DNA from: Auanema rhodensis
Lineage: Eukaryota; Nematoda; Chromadorea; Rhabditida; Rhabditidae
DNA length: 64,000 nucleotides
Direction of reading: 5' to 3'
Assembly (NCBI GenBank): GCA_964057225.1
Contig: OZ059897.1
Span: 2,976,001-3,040,000, forward strand
The notes under the pieces are model-generated. The model ran no database searches. It had not been told where the DNA came from and worked only from the letters and a program-made list of their open reading frames with translations. Positions 38,156-52,893 of this stretch are shown here, piece by piece (the first letter of the stretch is position 1; each line of letters begins with the position of its first letter). A program made the translations under genes and the position numbers.

Positions 38156-41100
38156 ATGATTTTTTCGTTGAAAAACATTGTCCATCGTATTCGTCTTGAA
38201 AAAAGGAATCTAAAAACATCTACTTTTTGTGAAATTATTTAGAAATTTTTCGGGAAAATTTTTGTCAAAATGTTTTTGGAAGCAATGTTGAGTGTACATG
38301 GGAACTCAACATACACTAATGCATTATTTTTCAAACGATCATAACTAATTTTTGTATGGAGCGTTTCTCAATGTAGTATAGTGCATTCGATGCGGATTTT
38401 TAAGCTGCGTTGATCTGTGTTATCAGATTTGCGCTAGCTTAAAAATGCACCGAGTAATCAACTGATATAGGTTCACACTTATATCCTCGATTTTACCCTG
38501 AAGAATTAATTTTTTCGTTGAATAACATTGTCCATCGTCTTTGCCTTGAAAAAAGAAATCTAAAAACTCCTACTTTTCGTGAAATTATTTAGAAATTTTT
38601 CGGGAAAATTTTTGTCACAATGTTTTTGGAAGCAATGTTGAGTGTACATGGGAACTCAGCATACACTAATGCATTATTTTTCAAACGATCATAACTAATT
38701 TTTGTATAGAGCGTTTCTCAATGTAGTATAGTGCATTCGATGCGGATTTTTAAGCTGCGTCGATCTGTGTTATCAGATTTGAGTTAGCTTGAAAATGCAC
38801 CGAGATATCAACTGATATATGTTCACACTTATATCCTCGATTTTCACCCTGAAGAAATGATTTTTTCGTTGAAAAACATTGTCCATCGTATTCGTCTTGA
38901 AAAAAAGAATCTAAAAACATCTACTTTTTGTGAAATTATTCAGAAATTTTTCGGGAAAATTTTTGTCAAAATGTTTTTGGAAGCAATGTTGAGTGTACAT
39001 GGGAACTCAACATACACTAATGCATTATTTTTCAAACGATCATAACTAATTTTTGTATGGAGCGTTTCTCAATGTAGTATAGTGCATTCGATGCGGATTT
39101 TTAAGCTGCGTTGATCTGTGTTATCAGATTTGCGCTAGCTTAAAAATGCACCGAGTAATCAACTGATATATGTTCACACTTATATCCTCGATTTTCACCC
39201 TGAAGAATTAATTTTTTCGTTGAATAACATTGTCCATCATCTTTGCCTTGAAAAAAGAAATCTAAAAACTCCTACTTTTTGTGAAATTATTTAGAATTTT
39301 TTCGGGAAAATTTTTGTCACAATGTTTTTGGAAGCAATGTTGAGTGTACATGGGAACTCAGCATACACTAATGCATTATTTTTCAAACGATCATAACTAA
39401 TTTTTGTATGGAGCGTTTCTCAATGTAGTATAGTGCATTCGATGCGGATTTTTAAGCTGCGTTGATCTGTGTTATCAGATTTGCGCTAGCTTAAAAATGC
39501 ACCGAGTAATCAACTGATATAGGTTCACACTTATATCCTCGATTTTCACCCTGAAGAATTAATTTTTTCGTTGAATAACATTGTCCATCGTCTTTGCCTT
39601 GAAAAAAGAAATCTAAAAACTCCTACTTTTCGTGAAATTATTTAGAAATTTTTCGGGAAAATTTTTGTCACAATGTTTTTGGAAGCAATGTTGAGTGTAC
39701 ATGGGAACTCAGCATACACTAATGCATTATTTTTCAAACGATCATAACTAATTTTTGTATAGAGCGTTTCTCAATGTAGTATAGTGCATTCGATGCGGAT
39801 TTTTAAGCTGCGTCGATCTGTGTTATCAGATTTGAGTTAGCTTGAAAATGCACCGAGATATCAACTGATATATGTTCACACTTATATCCTCGATTTTCAC
39901 CCTGAAGAAATGATTTTTTCGTTGAAAAACATTGTCCATCGTATTCGTCTTGAAAAAAGGAATCTAAAAACATCTACTTTTTGTGAAATTATTCAGAAAT
40001 TTTTCGGGAAAATTTTTGTCAAAATGTTTTTGGAAGCAATGTTGAGTGTACATGGGAACTCAACATACACTAATGCATTATTTTTCAAACGATCATAACT
40101 AATTTTTGTATGGAGCGTTTCTCAATGTAGTATAGTGCATTCGATGCGGATTTTTAAGCTGCGTTGATCTGTGTTATCAGATTTGCGCTAGCTTAAAAAT
40201 GCACCGAGTAATCAACTGATATAGGTTCACACTTATATCCTCGATTTTCACCCTGAAGAATTAATTTTTTCGTTGAATAACATTGTCCATCATCTTTGCC
40301 TTGAAAAAAGAAATCTAAAAACTCCTACTTTTTGTGAAATTATTTAGAAATTTTTCGGGAAAATTTTTGTCACAATGTTTTTGGAAGCAATGTTGAGTGT
40401 ACATGGGAACTCAGCATACACTAATGCATTATTTTTCAAACGATCATAACTAATTTTTGTATGGAGCGTTTCTCAATGTAGTATAGTGCATTCGATGCGG
40501 ATTTTTAAGCTGCGTTGATCTGTGTTATCAGATTTGAGTTAACATAAAAATGCACCGAGATATCAACTGATATATGTTCACACTTATATCCTCGATTTTC
40601 ACCCTGAAGAAATGATTTTTTCGTTGAAAAACATTGTCCATCGTATTCGTCTTGAAAAAAGGAATCTAAAAACATCTACTTTTTGTGAAATTATTTAGAA
40701 ATTTTTCGGGAAAATTTTTGTCAAAATGTTTTTGGAAGCAATGTTGAGTGTACATGGGAACTCAACATACACTAATGCATTATTTTTCAAACGATCATAA
40801 CTAATTTTTGTATGGAGCGTTTCTCAATGTAGTATAGTGCATTCGATGCGGATTTTTAAGCTGCGTTGATCTGTGTTATCAGATTTGCGCTAGCTTAAAA
40901 ATGCACCGAGTAATCAACTGATATAGGTTCACACTTATATCCTCGATTTTACCCTGAAGAATTAATTTTTTCGTTGAATAACATTGTCCATCGTCTTTGC
41001 CTTGAAAAAAGAAATCTAAAAACTCCTACTTTTCGTGAAATTATTTAGAAATTTTTCGGGAAAATTTTTGTCACAATGTTTTTTGAAGCAATGTTGAGTG

Positions 41101-42363
41101 TACATGGGAACTCAACATACACTAATGCATTATTTTTCAAACGATCATAACTAATTTTTGTATGGAGCGTTTCTCAATGTAGTATAGTGCATTCGATGCG
41201 GATTTTTAAGCTGCGTTGATCTGTGTTATCAGATTTGCGCTAGCTTAAAAATGCACCGAGTAATCAACTGATATAGGTTCACACTTATATCCTCGATTTT
41301 ACCCTGAAGAATTAATTTTTTCGTTGAATAACATTGTCCATCGTCTTTGCCTTGAAAAAAGAAATCTAAAAACTCCTACTTTTCGTGAAATTATTTAGAA
41401 ATTTTTCGGGAAAATTTTTGTCACAATGTTTTTGGAAGCAATGTTGAGTGTACATGGGAACTCAGCATACACTAATGCATTATTTTTCAAACGATCATAA
41501 CTAATTTTTGTATAGAGCGTTTCTCAATGTAGTATAGTGCATTCGATGCGGATTTTTAAGCTGCGTCGATCTGTGTTATCAGATTTGAGTTAGCTTGAAA
41601 ATGCACCGAGATATCAACTGATATATGTTCACACTTATATCCTCGATTTTCACCCTGAAGAAATGATTTTTTCGTTGAAAAACATTGTCCATCGTATTCG
41701 TCTTGAAAAAAAGAATCTAAAAACATCTACTTTTTGTGAAATTATTCAGAAATTTTTCGGGAAAATTTTTGTCAAAATGTTTTTGGAAGCAATGTTGAGT
41801 GTACATGGGAACTCAACATACACTAATGCATTATTTTTCAAACGATCATAACTAATTTTTGTATGGAGCGTTTCTCAATGTAGTATAGTGCATTCGATGC
41901 GGATTTTTAAGCTGCGTTGATCTGTGTTATCAGATTTGCGCTAGCTTAAAAATGCACCGAGTAATCAACTGATATAGGTTCACACTTATATCCTCGATTT
42001 TCACCCTGAAGAATTAATTTTTTCGTTGAATAACATTGTCCATCGTCTTTGCCTTGAAAAAAGAAATCTAAAAACTCCTACTTTTCGTGAAATTATTTAG
42101 AAATTTTTCGGGAAAATTTTTGTCACAATGTTTTTTGAAGCAATGTTGAGTGTACATGGGAACTCAACATACACTAATGCATTATTTTTCAAACGATCAT
42201 AACTAATTTTTGTATGGAGCGTTTCTCAATGTAGTATAGTGCATTCGATGCGGATTTTTAAGCTGCGTTGATCTGTGTTATCAGATTTGCGCTAGCTTAA
42301 AAATGCACCGAGTAATCAACTGATATAGGTTCACACTTATATCCTCGATTTTACCCTGAAGAA
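38156..42363 (+). repeat. Block carrying four copies of the same C340 deletion
   Basis: Four monomer tails read gattttaccctg instead of gattttcaccctg, with junctions at 38494/38495, 40950/40951, 41300/41301 and 42352/42353. This deletion occurs nowhere else in the window. All four are followed by a type 2 tttcgtg copy; those at 40962 and 42014 also share ttttttgaagc. One deletion event followed by amplification is the simplest reading. Spacings are 7, 1 and 3 monomers. Confidence 0.85.
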
Positions 42364-45300
42364 TTAATTTTTTCGTTGAATAACATTGTCCATCGTCTTT
42401 GCCTTGAAAAAAGAAATCTAAAAACTCCTACTTTTCGTGAAATTATTTAGAAATTTTTCGGGAAAATTTTTGTCACAATGTTTTTGGAAGCAATGTTGAG
42501 TGTACATGGGAACTCAGCATACACTAATGCATTATTTTTCAAACGATCATAACTAATTTTTGTATAGAGCGTTTCTCAATGTAGTATAGTGCATTCGATG
42601 CGGATTTTTAAGCTGCGTCGATCTGTGTTATCAGATTTGAGTTAGCTTGAAAATGCACCGAGATATCAACTGATATATGTTCACACTTATATCCTCGATT
42701 TTCACCCTGAAGAAATGATTTTTTCGTTGAAAAACATTGTCCATCGTATTCGTCTTGAAAAAAAGAATCTAAAAACATCTACTTTTTGTGAAATTATTCA
42801 GAAATTTTTCGGGAAAATTTTTGTCAAAATGTTTTTGGAAGCAATGTTGAGTGTACATGGGAACTCAACATACACTAATGCATTATTTTTCAAACGATCA
42901 TAACTAATTTTTGTATGGAGCGTTTCTCAATGTAGTATAGTGCATTCGATGCGGATTTTTAAGCTGCGTTGATCTGTGTTATCAGATTTGCGCTAGCTTA
43001 AAAATGCACCGAGTAATCAACTGATATAGGTTCACACTTATATCCTCGATTTTCACCCTGAAGAATTAATTTTTTCGTTGAATAACATTGTCCATCATCT
43101 TTGCCTTGAAAAAAGAAATCTAAAAACTCCTACTTTTTGTGAAATTATTTAGAATTTTTTCGGGAAAATTTTTGTCACAATGTTTTTGGAAGCAATGTTG
43201 AGTGTACATGGGAACTCAGCATACACTAATGCATTATTTTTCAAACGATCATAACTAATTTTTGTATGGAGCGTTTCTCAATGTAGTATAGTGCATTCGA
43301 TGCGGATTTTTAAGCTGCGTTGATCTGTGTTATCAGATTTGCGCTAGCTTAAAAATGCACCGAGTAATCAACTGATATAGGTTCACACTTATATCCTCGA
43401 TTTTCACCCTGAAGAATTAATTTTTTCGTTGAATAACATTGTCCATCGTCTTTGCCTTGAAAAAAGAAATCTAAAAACTCCTACTTTTCGTGAAATTATT
43501 TAGAAATTTTTCGGGAAAATTTTTGTCACAATGTTTTTGGAAGCAATGTTGAGTGTACATGGGAACTCAGCATACACTAATGCATTATTTTTCAAACGAT
43601 CATAACTAATTTTTGTATAGAGCGTTTCTCAATGTAGTATAGTGCATTCGATGCGGATTTTTAAGCTGCGTCGATCTGTGTTATCAGATTTGAGTTAGCT
43701 TGAAAATGCACCGAGATATCAACTGATATATGTTCACACTTATATCCTCGATTTTCACCCTGAAGAAATGATTTTTTCGTTGAAAAACATTGTCCATCGT
43801 ATTCGTCTTGAAAAAAAGAATCTAAAAACATCTACTTTTTGTGAAATTATTCAGAAATTTTTCGGGAAAATTTTTGTCAAAATGTTTTTGGAAGCAATGT
43901 TGAGTGTACATGGGAACTCAACATACACTAATGCATTATTTTTCAAACGATCATAACTAATTTTTGTATGGAGCGTTTCTCAATGTAGTATAGTGCATTC
44001 GATGCGGATTTTTAAGCTGCGTTGATCTGTGTTATCAGATTTGCGCTAGCTTAAAAATGCACCGAGTAATCAACTGATATAGGTTCACACTTATATCCTC
44101 GATTTTCACCCTGAAGAATTAATTTTTTCGTTGAATAACATTGTCCATCATCTTTGCCTTGAAAAAAGAAATCTAAAAACTCCTACTTTTTGTGAAATTA
44201 TTTAGAAATTTTTCGGGAAAATTTTTGTCACAATGTTTTTGGAAGCAATGTTGAGTGTACATGGGAACTCAGCATACACTAATGCATTATTTTTCAAACG
44301 ATCATAACTAATTTTTGTATGGAGCGTTTCTCAATGTAGTATAGTGCATTCGATGCGGATTTTTAAGCTGCGTTGATCTGTGTTATCAGATTTGCGCTAG
44401 CTTAAAAATGCACCGAGTAATCAACTGATATAGGTTCACACTTATATCCTCGATTTTCACCCTGAAGAATTAATTTTTTCGTTGAATAACATTGTCCATC
44501 GTCTTTGCCTTGAAAAAAGAAATCTAAAAACTCCTACTTTTCGTGAAATTATTTAGAAATTTTTCGGGAAAATTTTTGTCACAATGTTTTTGGAAGCAAT
44601 GTTGAGTGTACATGGGAACTCAGCATACACTAATGCATTATTTTTCAAACGATCATAACTAATTTTTGTTTAGAGCGTTTCTCAATGTAGTATAGTGCAT
44701 TCGATGCGGATTTTTAAGCTGCGTCGATCTGTGTTATCAGATTTGAGTTAGCTTGAAAATGCACCGAGATATCAACTGATATATGTTCACACTTATATCC
44801 TCGATTTTCACCCTGAAGAAATGATTTTTTCGTTGAAAAACATTGTCCATCGTATTCGTCTTGAAAAAAGGAATCTAAAAACATCTACTTTTTGTGAAAT
44901 TATTTAGAAATTTTTCGGGAAAATTTTTGTCACAATGTTTTTGGAAGCAATGTTGAGTGTACATGGGAACTCAGCATACACTAATGCATTATTTTTCAAA
45001 CGATCATAACTAATTTTTGTATAGAGCGTTTCTCAATGTAGTATAGTGCATTCGATGCGGATTTTTAAGCTGCGTCGATCTGTGTTATCAGATTTGAGTT
45101 AGCTTAAAAATGCACCGAGATATCAACTGATATATGTTCACACTTATATCCTCGATTTTCACCCTGAAGAAATGATTTTTTCGTTGAAAAACATTGTCCA
45201 TCGTATTCGTCTTGAAAAAAAGAATCTAAAAACATCTACTTTTTGTGAAATTATTCAGAAATTTTTCGGGAAAATTTTTGTCAAAATGTTTTTGGAAGCA

Positions 45301-45873
45301 ATGTTGAGTGTACATGGGAACTCAACATACACTAATGCATTATTTTTCAAACGATCATAACTAATTTTTGTATGGAGCGTTTCTCAATGTAGTATAGTGC
45401 ATTCGATGCGGATTTTTAAGCTGCGTTGATCTGTGTTATCAGATTTGCGCTAGCTTAAAAATGCACCGAGTAATCAACTGATATAGGTTCACACTTATAT
45501 CCTCGATTTTCACCCTGAAGAATTAATTTTTTCGTTGAATAACATTGTCCATCGTCTTTGCCTTGAAAAAAGAAATCTAAAAACTCCTACTTTTTGTGAA
45601 ATTATTTAGAAATTTTTCGGGAAAATTTTTGTCACAATGTTTTTGGAAGCAATGTTGAGTGTACATGGGAACTCAGCATACACTAATGCATTATTTTTCA
45701 AACGATCATAACTAATTTTTGTATGGAGCGTTTCTCAATGTAGTATAGTGCATTCGATGCGGATTTTTAAGCTGCGTTGATCTGTGTTATCAGATTTGCG
45801 CTAGCTTAAAAATGCACCGAGTAATCAACTGATATAGGTTCACACTTATATCCTCGATTTTCACCCTGAAGAA

Positions 45874-46575
45874 TTAATTTTTTCGTTGAATAACGTTGTC
45901 CATCGTCTTTGCCTTGTAAAAAAAAATCTAAAAACTCCTACTTTTTGTGAAATTATTTAGAAATTTTTCGGGAAAATTTTTGTCACAATGTTTTTGGAAG
46001 CAATGTTGAGTGTACATGGGAACTCAGCATACACTAATGCATTATTTTTCAAACGATCATAACTAATTTTTGTATGGAGCGTTTCTCAATGTAGTATAGT
46101 GCATTCGATGCGGATTTTTAAGCTGCGTTGATCTGTGTTATCAGATTTGCGCTAGCTTAAAAATGCACCGAGTAATCAACTGATATAGGTTCACACTTAT
46201 ATCCTCGATTTTCACCCTGAAGAATTAATTTTTTCGTTGAATAACGTTGTCCATCGTCTTCGCCTTGTAAAAAAAAATCTAAAAACTCCTACTTTTTGTG
46301 AAATTATTTAGAAATTTTTCGGGAAAATTTTTGTCACAATGTTTTTGGAAGCAATGTTGAGTGTACATGGGAACTCAGCATACACTAATGCATTATTTTT
46401 CAAACGATCATAACTAATTTTTGTATAGAGCGTTTCTCAATGTAGTATAGTGCATTCGATGCGGATTTTTAAGCTGCGTCGATCTGTGTTATCAGATTTG
46501 AGTTAGCTTAAAAATGCACCGAGATATCAACTGATATATGTTCACACTTATATCCTCGATTTTCACCCTGAAGAA
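45874..46575 (+). repeat. Tandem duplication of a single type 2 monomer
   Basis: Adjacent copies at 45874 and 46225 share aacgttg and gccttgtaaa, the latter found only here. The second copy has one further change (cttcgcc). The matching position in domain I (7619) has only one such copy, so the doubling is local to domain III. Confidence 0.82.
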
Positions 46576-49500
46576 ATGATTTTTTCGTTGAAAAACATTG
46601 TCCATCGTATTCGTCTTGAAAAAAAGAATCTAAAAACATCTACTTTTTGTGAAATTATTCAGAAAATTTTCGGGAAAATTTTTGTCAAAATGTTTTTGGA
46701 AGCAATGTTGAGTGTACATGGGAACTCAACATACACTAATGCATTATTTTTCAAACAATCATAACTAATTTTTGTATGGAGCGTTTCTCAATGTAGTATA
46801 GTGCATTCGATGCGGATTTTTAAGCTGCGTTGATCTGTGTTATCAGATTTGCGCTAGCTTAAAAATGCACCGAGTAATCAACTGATATAGGTTCACACTT
46901 ATATCCTCGATTTTCACCCTGAAGAATTAATTTTTTCGTTGAATAACATTGTCCATCATCTTTGCCTTGAAAAAAGAAATCTAAAAACTCCTACTTTTTG
47001 TGAAATTATTTAGAAATTTTTCGGGAAAATTTTTGTCACAATGTTTTTGGAAGCAATGTTGAGTGTACATGGGAACTCAGCATACACTAATGCATTATTT
47101 TTCAAACGATCATAACTAATTTTTGTATAGAGCGTTTCTCAATGTAGTATAGTGCATTCGATGCGGATTTTTAAGCTGCGTCGATCTGTGTTATCAGATT
47201 TGAGTTAGCTTGAAAATGCACCGAGATATCAACTGATATATGTTCACACTTATATCCTCGATTTTCACCCTGAAGAAATGATTTTTTCGTTGAAAAACAT
47301 TGTCCATCGTATTCGTCTTGAAAAAAGGAATCTAAAAACATCTACTTTTTGTGAAATTATTTAGAAATTTTTCGGGAAAATTTTTGTCACAATGTTTTTG
47401 GAAGCAATGTTGAGTGTACATGGGAACTCAGCATACACTAATGCATTATTTTTCAAACGATCATAACTAATTTTTGTATAGAGCGTTTCTCAATGTAGTA
47501 TAGTGCATTCGATGCGGATTTTTAAGCTGCGTCGATCTGTGTTATCAGATTTGAGTTAGCTTAAAAATGCACCGAGATATCAACTGATATATGTTCACAC
47601 TTATATCCTCGATTTTCACCCTGAAGAAATGATTTTTTCGTTGAAAAACATTGTCCATCGTATTCGTCTTGAAAAAAAGAATCTAAAAACATCTACTTTT
47701 TGTGAAATTATTCAGAAAATTTTCGGGAAAATTTTTGTCAAAATGTTTTTGGAAGCAATGTTGAGTGTACATGGGAACTCAACATACACTAATGCATTAT
47801 TTTTCAAACGATCATAACTAATTTTTGTATGGAGCGTTTCTCAATGTAGTATAGTGCATTCGATGCGGATTTTTAAGCTGCGTTGATCTGTGTTATCAGA
47901 TTTGCGCTAGCTTAAAAATGCACCGAGTAATCAACTGATATAGGTTCACACTTATATCCTCGATTTTCACCCTGAAGAATTAATTTTTTCGTTGAATAAC
48001 ATTGTCCATCATCTTTGCCTTGAAAAAAGAAATCTAAAAACTCCTACTTTTTGTGAAATTATTTAGAAATTTTTCGGGAAAATTTTTGTCACAATGTTTT
48101 TGGAAGCAATGTTGAGTGTACATGGGAACTCAGCATACACTAATGCATTATTTTTCAAACGATCATAACTAATTTTTGTATGGAGCGTTTCTCAATGTAG
48201 TATAGTGCATTCGATGCGGATTTTTAAGCTGCGTTGATCTGTGTTATCAGATTTGCGCTAGCTTAAAAATGCACCGAGTAATCAACTGATATAGGTTCAC
48301 ACTTATATCCTCGATTTTCACCCTGAAGAATTAATTTTTTCGTTGAATAACATTGTCCATCGTCTTTGCCTTGAAAAAAGAAATCTAAAAACTCCTACTT
48401 TTCGTGAAATTATTTAGAAATTTTTCGGGAAAATTTTTGTCACAATGTTTTTGGAAGCAATGTTGAGTGTACATGGGAACTCAGCATACACTAATGCATT
48501 ATTTTTCAAACGATCATAACTAATTTTTGTATAGAGCGTTTCTCAATGTAGTATAGTGCATTCGATGCGGATTTTTAAGCTGCGTCGATCTGTGTTATCA
48601 GATTTGAGTTAGCTTGAAAATGCACCGAGATATCAACTGATATATGTTCACACTTATATCCTCGATTTTCACCCTGAAGAAATGATTTTTTCGTTGAAAA
48701 ACATTGTCCATCGTATTCGTCTTGAAAAAAGAAATCTAAAAACATCTACTTTTTGTGAAATTATTTAGAAATTTTTCGGGAAAATTTTTGTCACAATGTT
48801 TTTGGAAGCAATGTTGAGTGTACATGGGAACTCAGCATACACTAATGCATTATTTTTCAAACGATCATAACTAATTTTTGTATAGAGCGTTTCTCAATGT
48901 AGTATAGTGCATTCGATGCGGATTTTTAAGCTGCGTCGATCTGTGTTATCAGATTTGAGTTAGCTTAAAAATGCACCGAGATATCAACTGATATATGTTC
49001 ACACTTATATCCTCGATTTTCACCCTGAAGAAATGATTTTTTCGTTGAAAAACAATGTCCATCGTATTCGTCTTGAAAAAAAGAATCTAAAAACATCTAC
49101 TTTTTGTGAAATTATTCAGAAATTTTTCGGGAAAATTTTTGTCAAAATGTTTTTGGAAGCAATGTTGAGTGTACATGGGAACTCAACATACACTAATGCA
49201 TTATTTTTCAAACGATCATAACTAATTTTTGTATGGAGCGTTTCTCAATGTAGTATAGTGCATTCGATGCGGATTTTTAAGCTGCGTCGATCTGTGTTAT
49301 CAGATTTGAGTTAGCTTAAAAATGCACCGAGATATCAACTGATATATGTTCACACTTATATCCTCGATTTTCACCCTGAAGAAATGATTTTTTCGTTGAA
49401 AAACATTGTCCATCGTATTCGTCTTGGAAAAAAGAATCTAAAAACATCTACTTTTTGTGAAATTATTCAGAAATTTTTCGGGAAAATTTTTGTCAAAATG

Positions 49501-50085
49501 TTTTTGGAAGCAATGTTGAGTGTACATGGGAACTCAACATACACTAATGCATTATTTTTCAAACGATCATAACTAATTTTTGTATGGAGCGTTTCTCAAT
49601 GTAGTATAGTGCACTCGATGCGGATTTTTGAGCTGCGTTGATCTGTGTTATCAGATTTGCGCTAGCTTAAAAATGCACCGAGTAATCAACTGATATATGT
49701 TCACACTTATATCCTCGATTTTCACCCTGAAGAAATGATTTTTTCGTTGAAAAACATTGTCCATCGTATTCGTCTTGAAAAAAAGAATCTAAAAACATCT
49801 ACTTTTTGTGAAATTATTCAGAAATTTTTCGGGAAAATTTTTGTCAAAATGTTTTTGGAAGCAATGTTGAGTGTACATGGGAACTCAACATACACTAATG
49901 CATTATTTTTCAAACGATCATAACTAATTTTTGTATGGAGCGTTTCTCAATGTAGTATAGTGCATTCGATGCGGATTTTTGAGCTGCGTTGATCTGTGTT
50001 ATCAGATTTGCGCTAGCTTAAAAATGCACCGAGTAATCAACTGATATAGGTTCACACTTATATCCTCGATTTTCACCCTGAAGAA

Positions 50086-52893
50086 TTAATTTTTTCGTTG
50101 AATAACATTGTCCATCGTCTTTGCCTTGAGAAAAGAAATCTAAAAACTCCTACTTTTTGTGAAATTATTTAGAAATTTTTCGGGAAAATTTTTGTCACAA
50201 TGTTTTTGGAAGCAATGTTGAGTGTACATGGGAACTCAGCATACACTAATGCATTATTTTTCAAACGATCATAACTAATTTTTAAATAGAGCGTTTCTCA
50301 ATGTAGTATAGTGCATTCGATGCGGATTTTTGAGCTGCGTTGATCTGTGTTATCAGATTTGCGCTAGCTTAAAAATGCACCGAGTAATCAACTGATATAT
50401 GTTCACACTTATATCCTCGATTTTCACCCTGAAGAAATGATTTTTTCGTTGAAAAACATTGTCCATCGTATTCGTCTTGAAAAAAAGAATCTAAAAACAT
50501 CTACTTTTTGTGAAATTATTTAGAAATTTTTCGGGAAAATTTTTGTCACAATGTTTTTGGAAGCAATGTTGAGTGTACATGGGAACTCAGCATACACTAA
50601 TGCATTATTTTTCAAACGATCATAACTAATTTTTAAATAGAGCGTTTCTCAATGTAGTATAGTGCATTCGATGCGGATTTTTGAGCTGCGTTGATCTGTG
50701 TTATCAGATTCGAGTTAGCTTAAAAATGCACCGAGATATCAACTGATATATGTTCACACTTATATTCTCGATTTTCACCCTGAAGAAATGATTTTTTCGT
50801 TGAAAAACATTGTCCATCGTATTCGTCTTGAAAAAAAGAATCTAAAAACATCTACTTTTTGTGAAATTATTCAGAAATTTTTCGGGAAAATTTTTGTCAA
50901 AATGTTTTTGGAAGCAATGTTGAGTGTACATGGGAACTCAACATACACTAATGCATTATTTTTCAAACGATCATAACTAATTTTTGTATGGAGCGTTTCT
51001 CAATGTAGTATAGTGCATTCGATGCGGATTTTTAAGCTGCGTTGATCTGTGTTATCAGATTTGCGCTAGCTTAAAAATGCACCGAGTAATCAACTGATAT
51101 AGGTTCACACTTATATCCTCGATTTTCACCCTGAAGAATTAATTTTTTCGTTGAATAACATTGTCCATCGTCTTTGCCTTGAAAAAATAAATCTAAAAAC
51201 TCCTACTTTTCGTGAAATTATTTAGAAATTTTTCGGGAAAATTTTTGTCACAATGTTTTTGGAAGCAATGTTGAGTGTACATGGGAACTCAACATACACT
51301 AATGCATTATTTTTCAAACGATCATAACTAATTTTTGTATGGAGCGTTTCTCAATGTAGTATAGTGCATTCGATGCGGATTTTTGAGCTGCGTTGATCTG
51401 TGTTATCAGATTTGCGCTAGCTTAAAAATGCACCGAGTAATCAACTGATATAGGTTCACACTTATATCCTCGATTTTCACCCTGAAGAATTAATTTTTTC
51501 GTTGAATAACATTGTCCATCGTCTTTGCCTTGAGAAAAGAAATCTAAAAACTCCTACTTTTTGTGAAATTATTTAGAAATTTTTCGGGAAAATTTTTGTC
51601 ACAATGTTTTTGGAAGCAATGTTGAGTGTACATGGGAACTCAGCATACACTAATGCATTATTTTTCAAACGATCATAACTAATTTTTAAATAGAGCGTTT
51701 CTCAATGTAGTATAGTGCATTCGATGCGGATTTTTGAGCTGCGTTGATCTGTGTTATCAGATTTGCGCTAGCTTAAAAATGCACCGAGTAATCAACTGAT
51801 ATATGTTCACACTTATATCCTCGATTTTCACCCTGAAGAAATGATTTTTTCGTTGAAAAACATTGTCCATCGTATTCGTCTTGAAAAAAAGAATCTAAAA
51901 ACATCTACTTTTTGTGAAATTATTTAGAAATTTTTCGGGAAAATTTTTGTCACAATGTTTTTGGAAGCAATGTTGAGTGTACATGGGAACTCAGCATACA
52001 CTAATGCATTATTTTTCAAACGATCATAACTAATTTTTAAATAGAGCGTTTCTCAATGTAGTATAGTGCATTCGATGCGGATTTTTGAGCTGCGTTGATC
52101 TGTGTTATCAGATTTGAGTTAGCTTAAAAATGCACCGAGATATCAACTGATATATGTTCACACTTATATTCTCGATTTTCACCCTGAAGAAATGATTTTT
52201 TCGTTGAAAAACATTGTCCATCGTATTCGTCTTGAAAAAAAGAATCTAAAAACATCTACTTTTTGTGAAATTATTCAGAAATTTTTCGGGAAAATTTTTG
52301 TCAAAATGTTTTTGGAAGCAATGTTGAGTGTACATGGGAACTCAACATACACTAATGCATTATTTTTCAAACGATCATAACTAATTTTTGTATGGAGCGT
52401 TTCTCAATGTAGTATAGTGCATTCGATGCGGATTTTTAAGCTGCGTTGATCTGTGTTATCAGATTTGCGCTAGCTTAAAAATGCACCGAGTAATCAACTG
52501 ATATAGGTTCACACTTATATCCTCGATTTTCACCCTGAAGAATTAATTTTTTCGTTGAATAACATTGTCCATCGTCTTTGCCTTGAAAAAAGAAATCTAA
52601 AAACTCCTACTTTTCGTGAAATTATTTAGAAATTTTTCGGGAAAATTTTTGTCACAATGTTTTTGGAAGCAATGTTGAGTGTACATGGGAACTCAGCATA
52701 CACTAATGCATTATTTTTCAAACGATCATAACTAATTTTTGTATAGAGCGTTTCTCAATGTAGTATAGTGCATTCGATGCGGATTTTTAAGCTGCGTCGA
52801 TCTGTGTTATCAGATTTGAGTTAGCTTGAAAATGCACCGAGATATCAACTGATATATGTTCACACTTATATCCTCGATTTTCACCCTGAAGAA
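50086..52893 (+). repeat. Tandem duplication of a 4-monomer block (2-3-1-2)
   Basis: Monomers at 50086, 50437, 50788 and 51139 recur at 51490, 51841, 52192 and 52543. Shared rare variants are tttaaatag in the first two tails and tatattctcg before the type 1 copy. Differences include tcgagtt near 50709 and ataaatc with caacat in the copy at 51139. A third related pair with tttaaatag lies at 60265 and 60616. Confidence 0.82.

Larger units (their letters stand above)
36050..49032 (+). repeat. Array domain III (37 monomers), related to domain I
   Basis: Types in order from 36050: 3-3-3-3-x-2-3-2-1-2, 2-1-2-3-2-2-1-2-2-1, 2-2-1-2-2-3-1-2-2-2, then 1-2-3-1-2-2-3. The G45 marker is absent. The tttcgtg and catcatc subtypes dominate, as in domain I. 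Rare markers shared with domain I include gttaac at the m11-m17 region (1653 and 37454), gtttagag (5361, 6414 and 44668) and aacgttg (about 2724, 7637, 45.9 kb and 46.2 kb). Confidence 0.75.

Noticed and set aside
38495-42353. Four separate slippage deletions at a homopolymer
   Set aside because: The lost base is a C between a T run and an A, identical in all four, and confined to neighbouring block copies with shared flanking variants. One event followed by copying is simpler.
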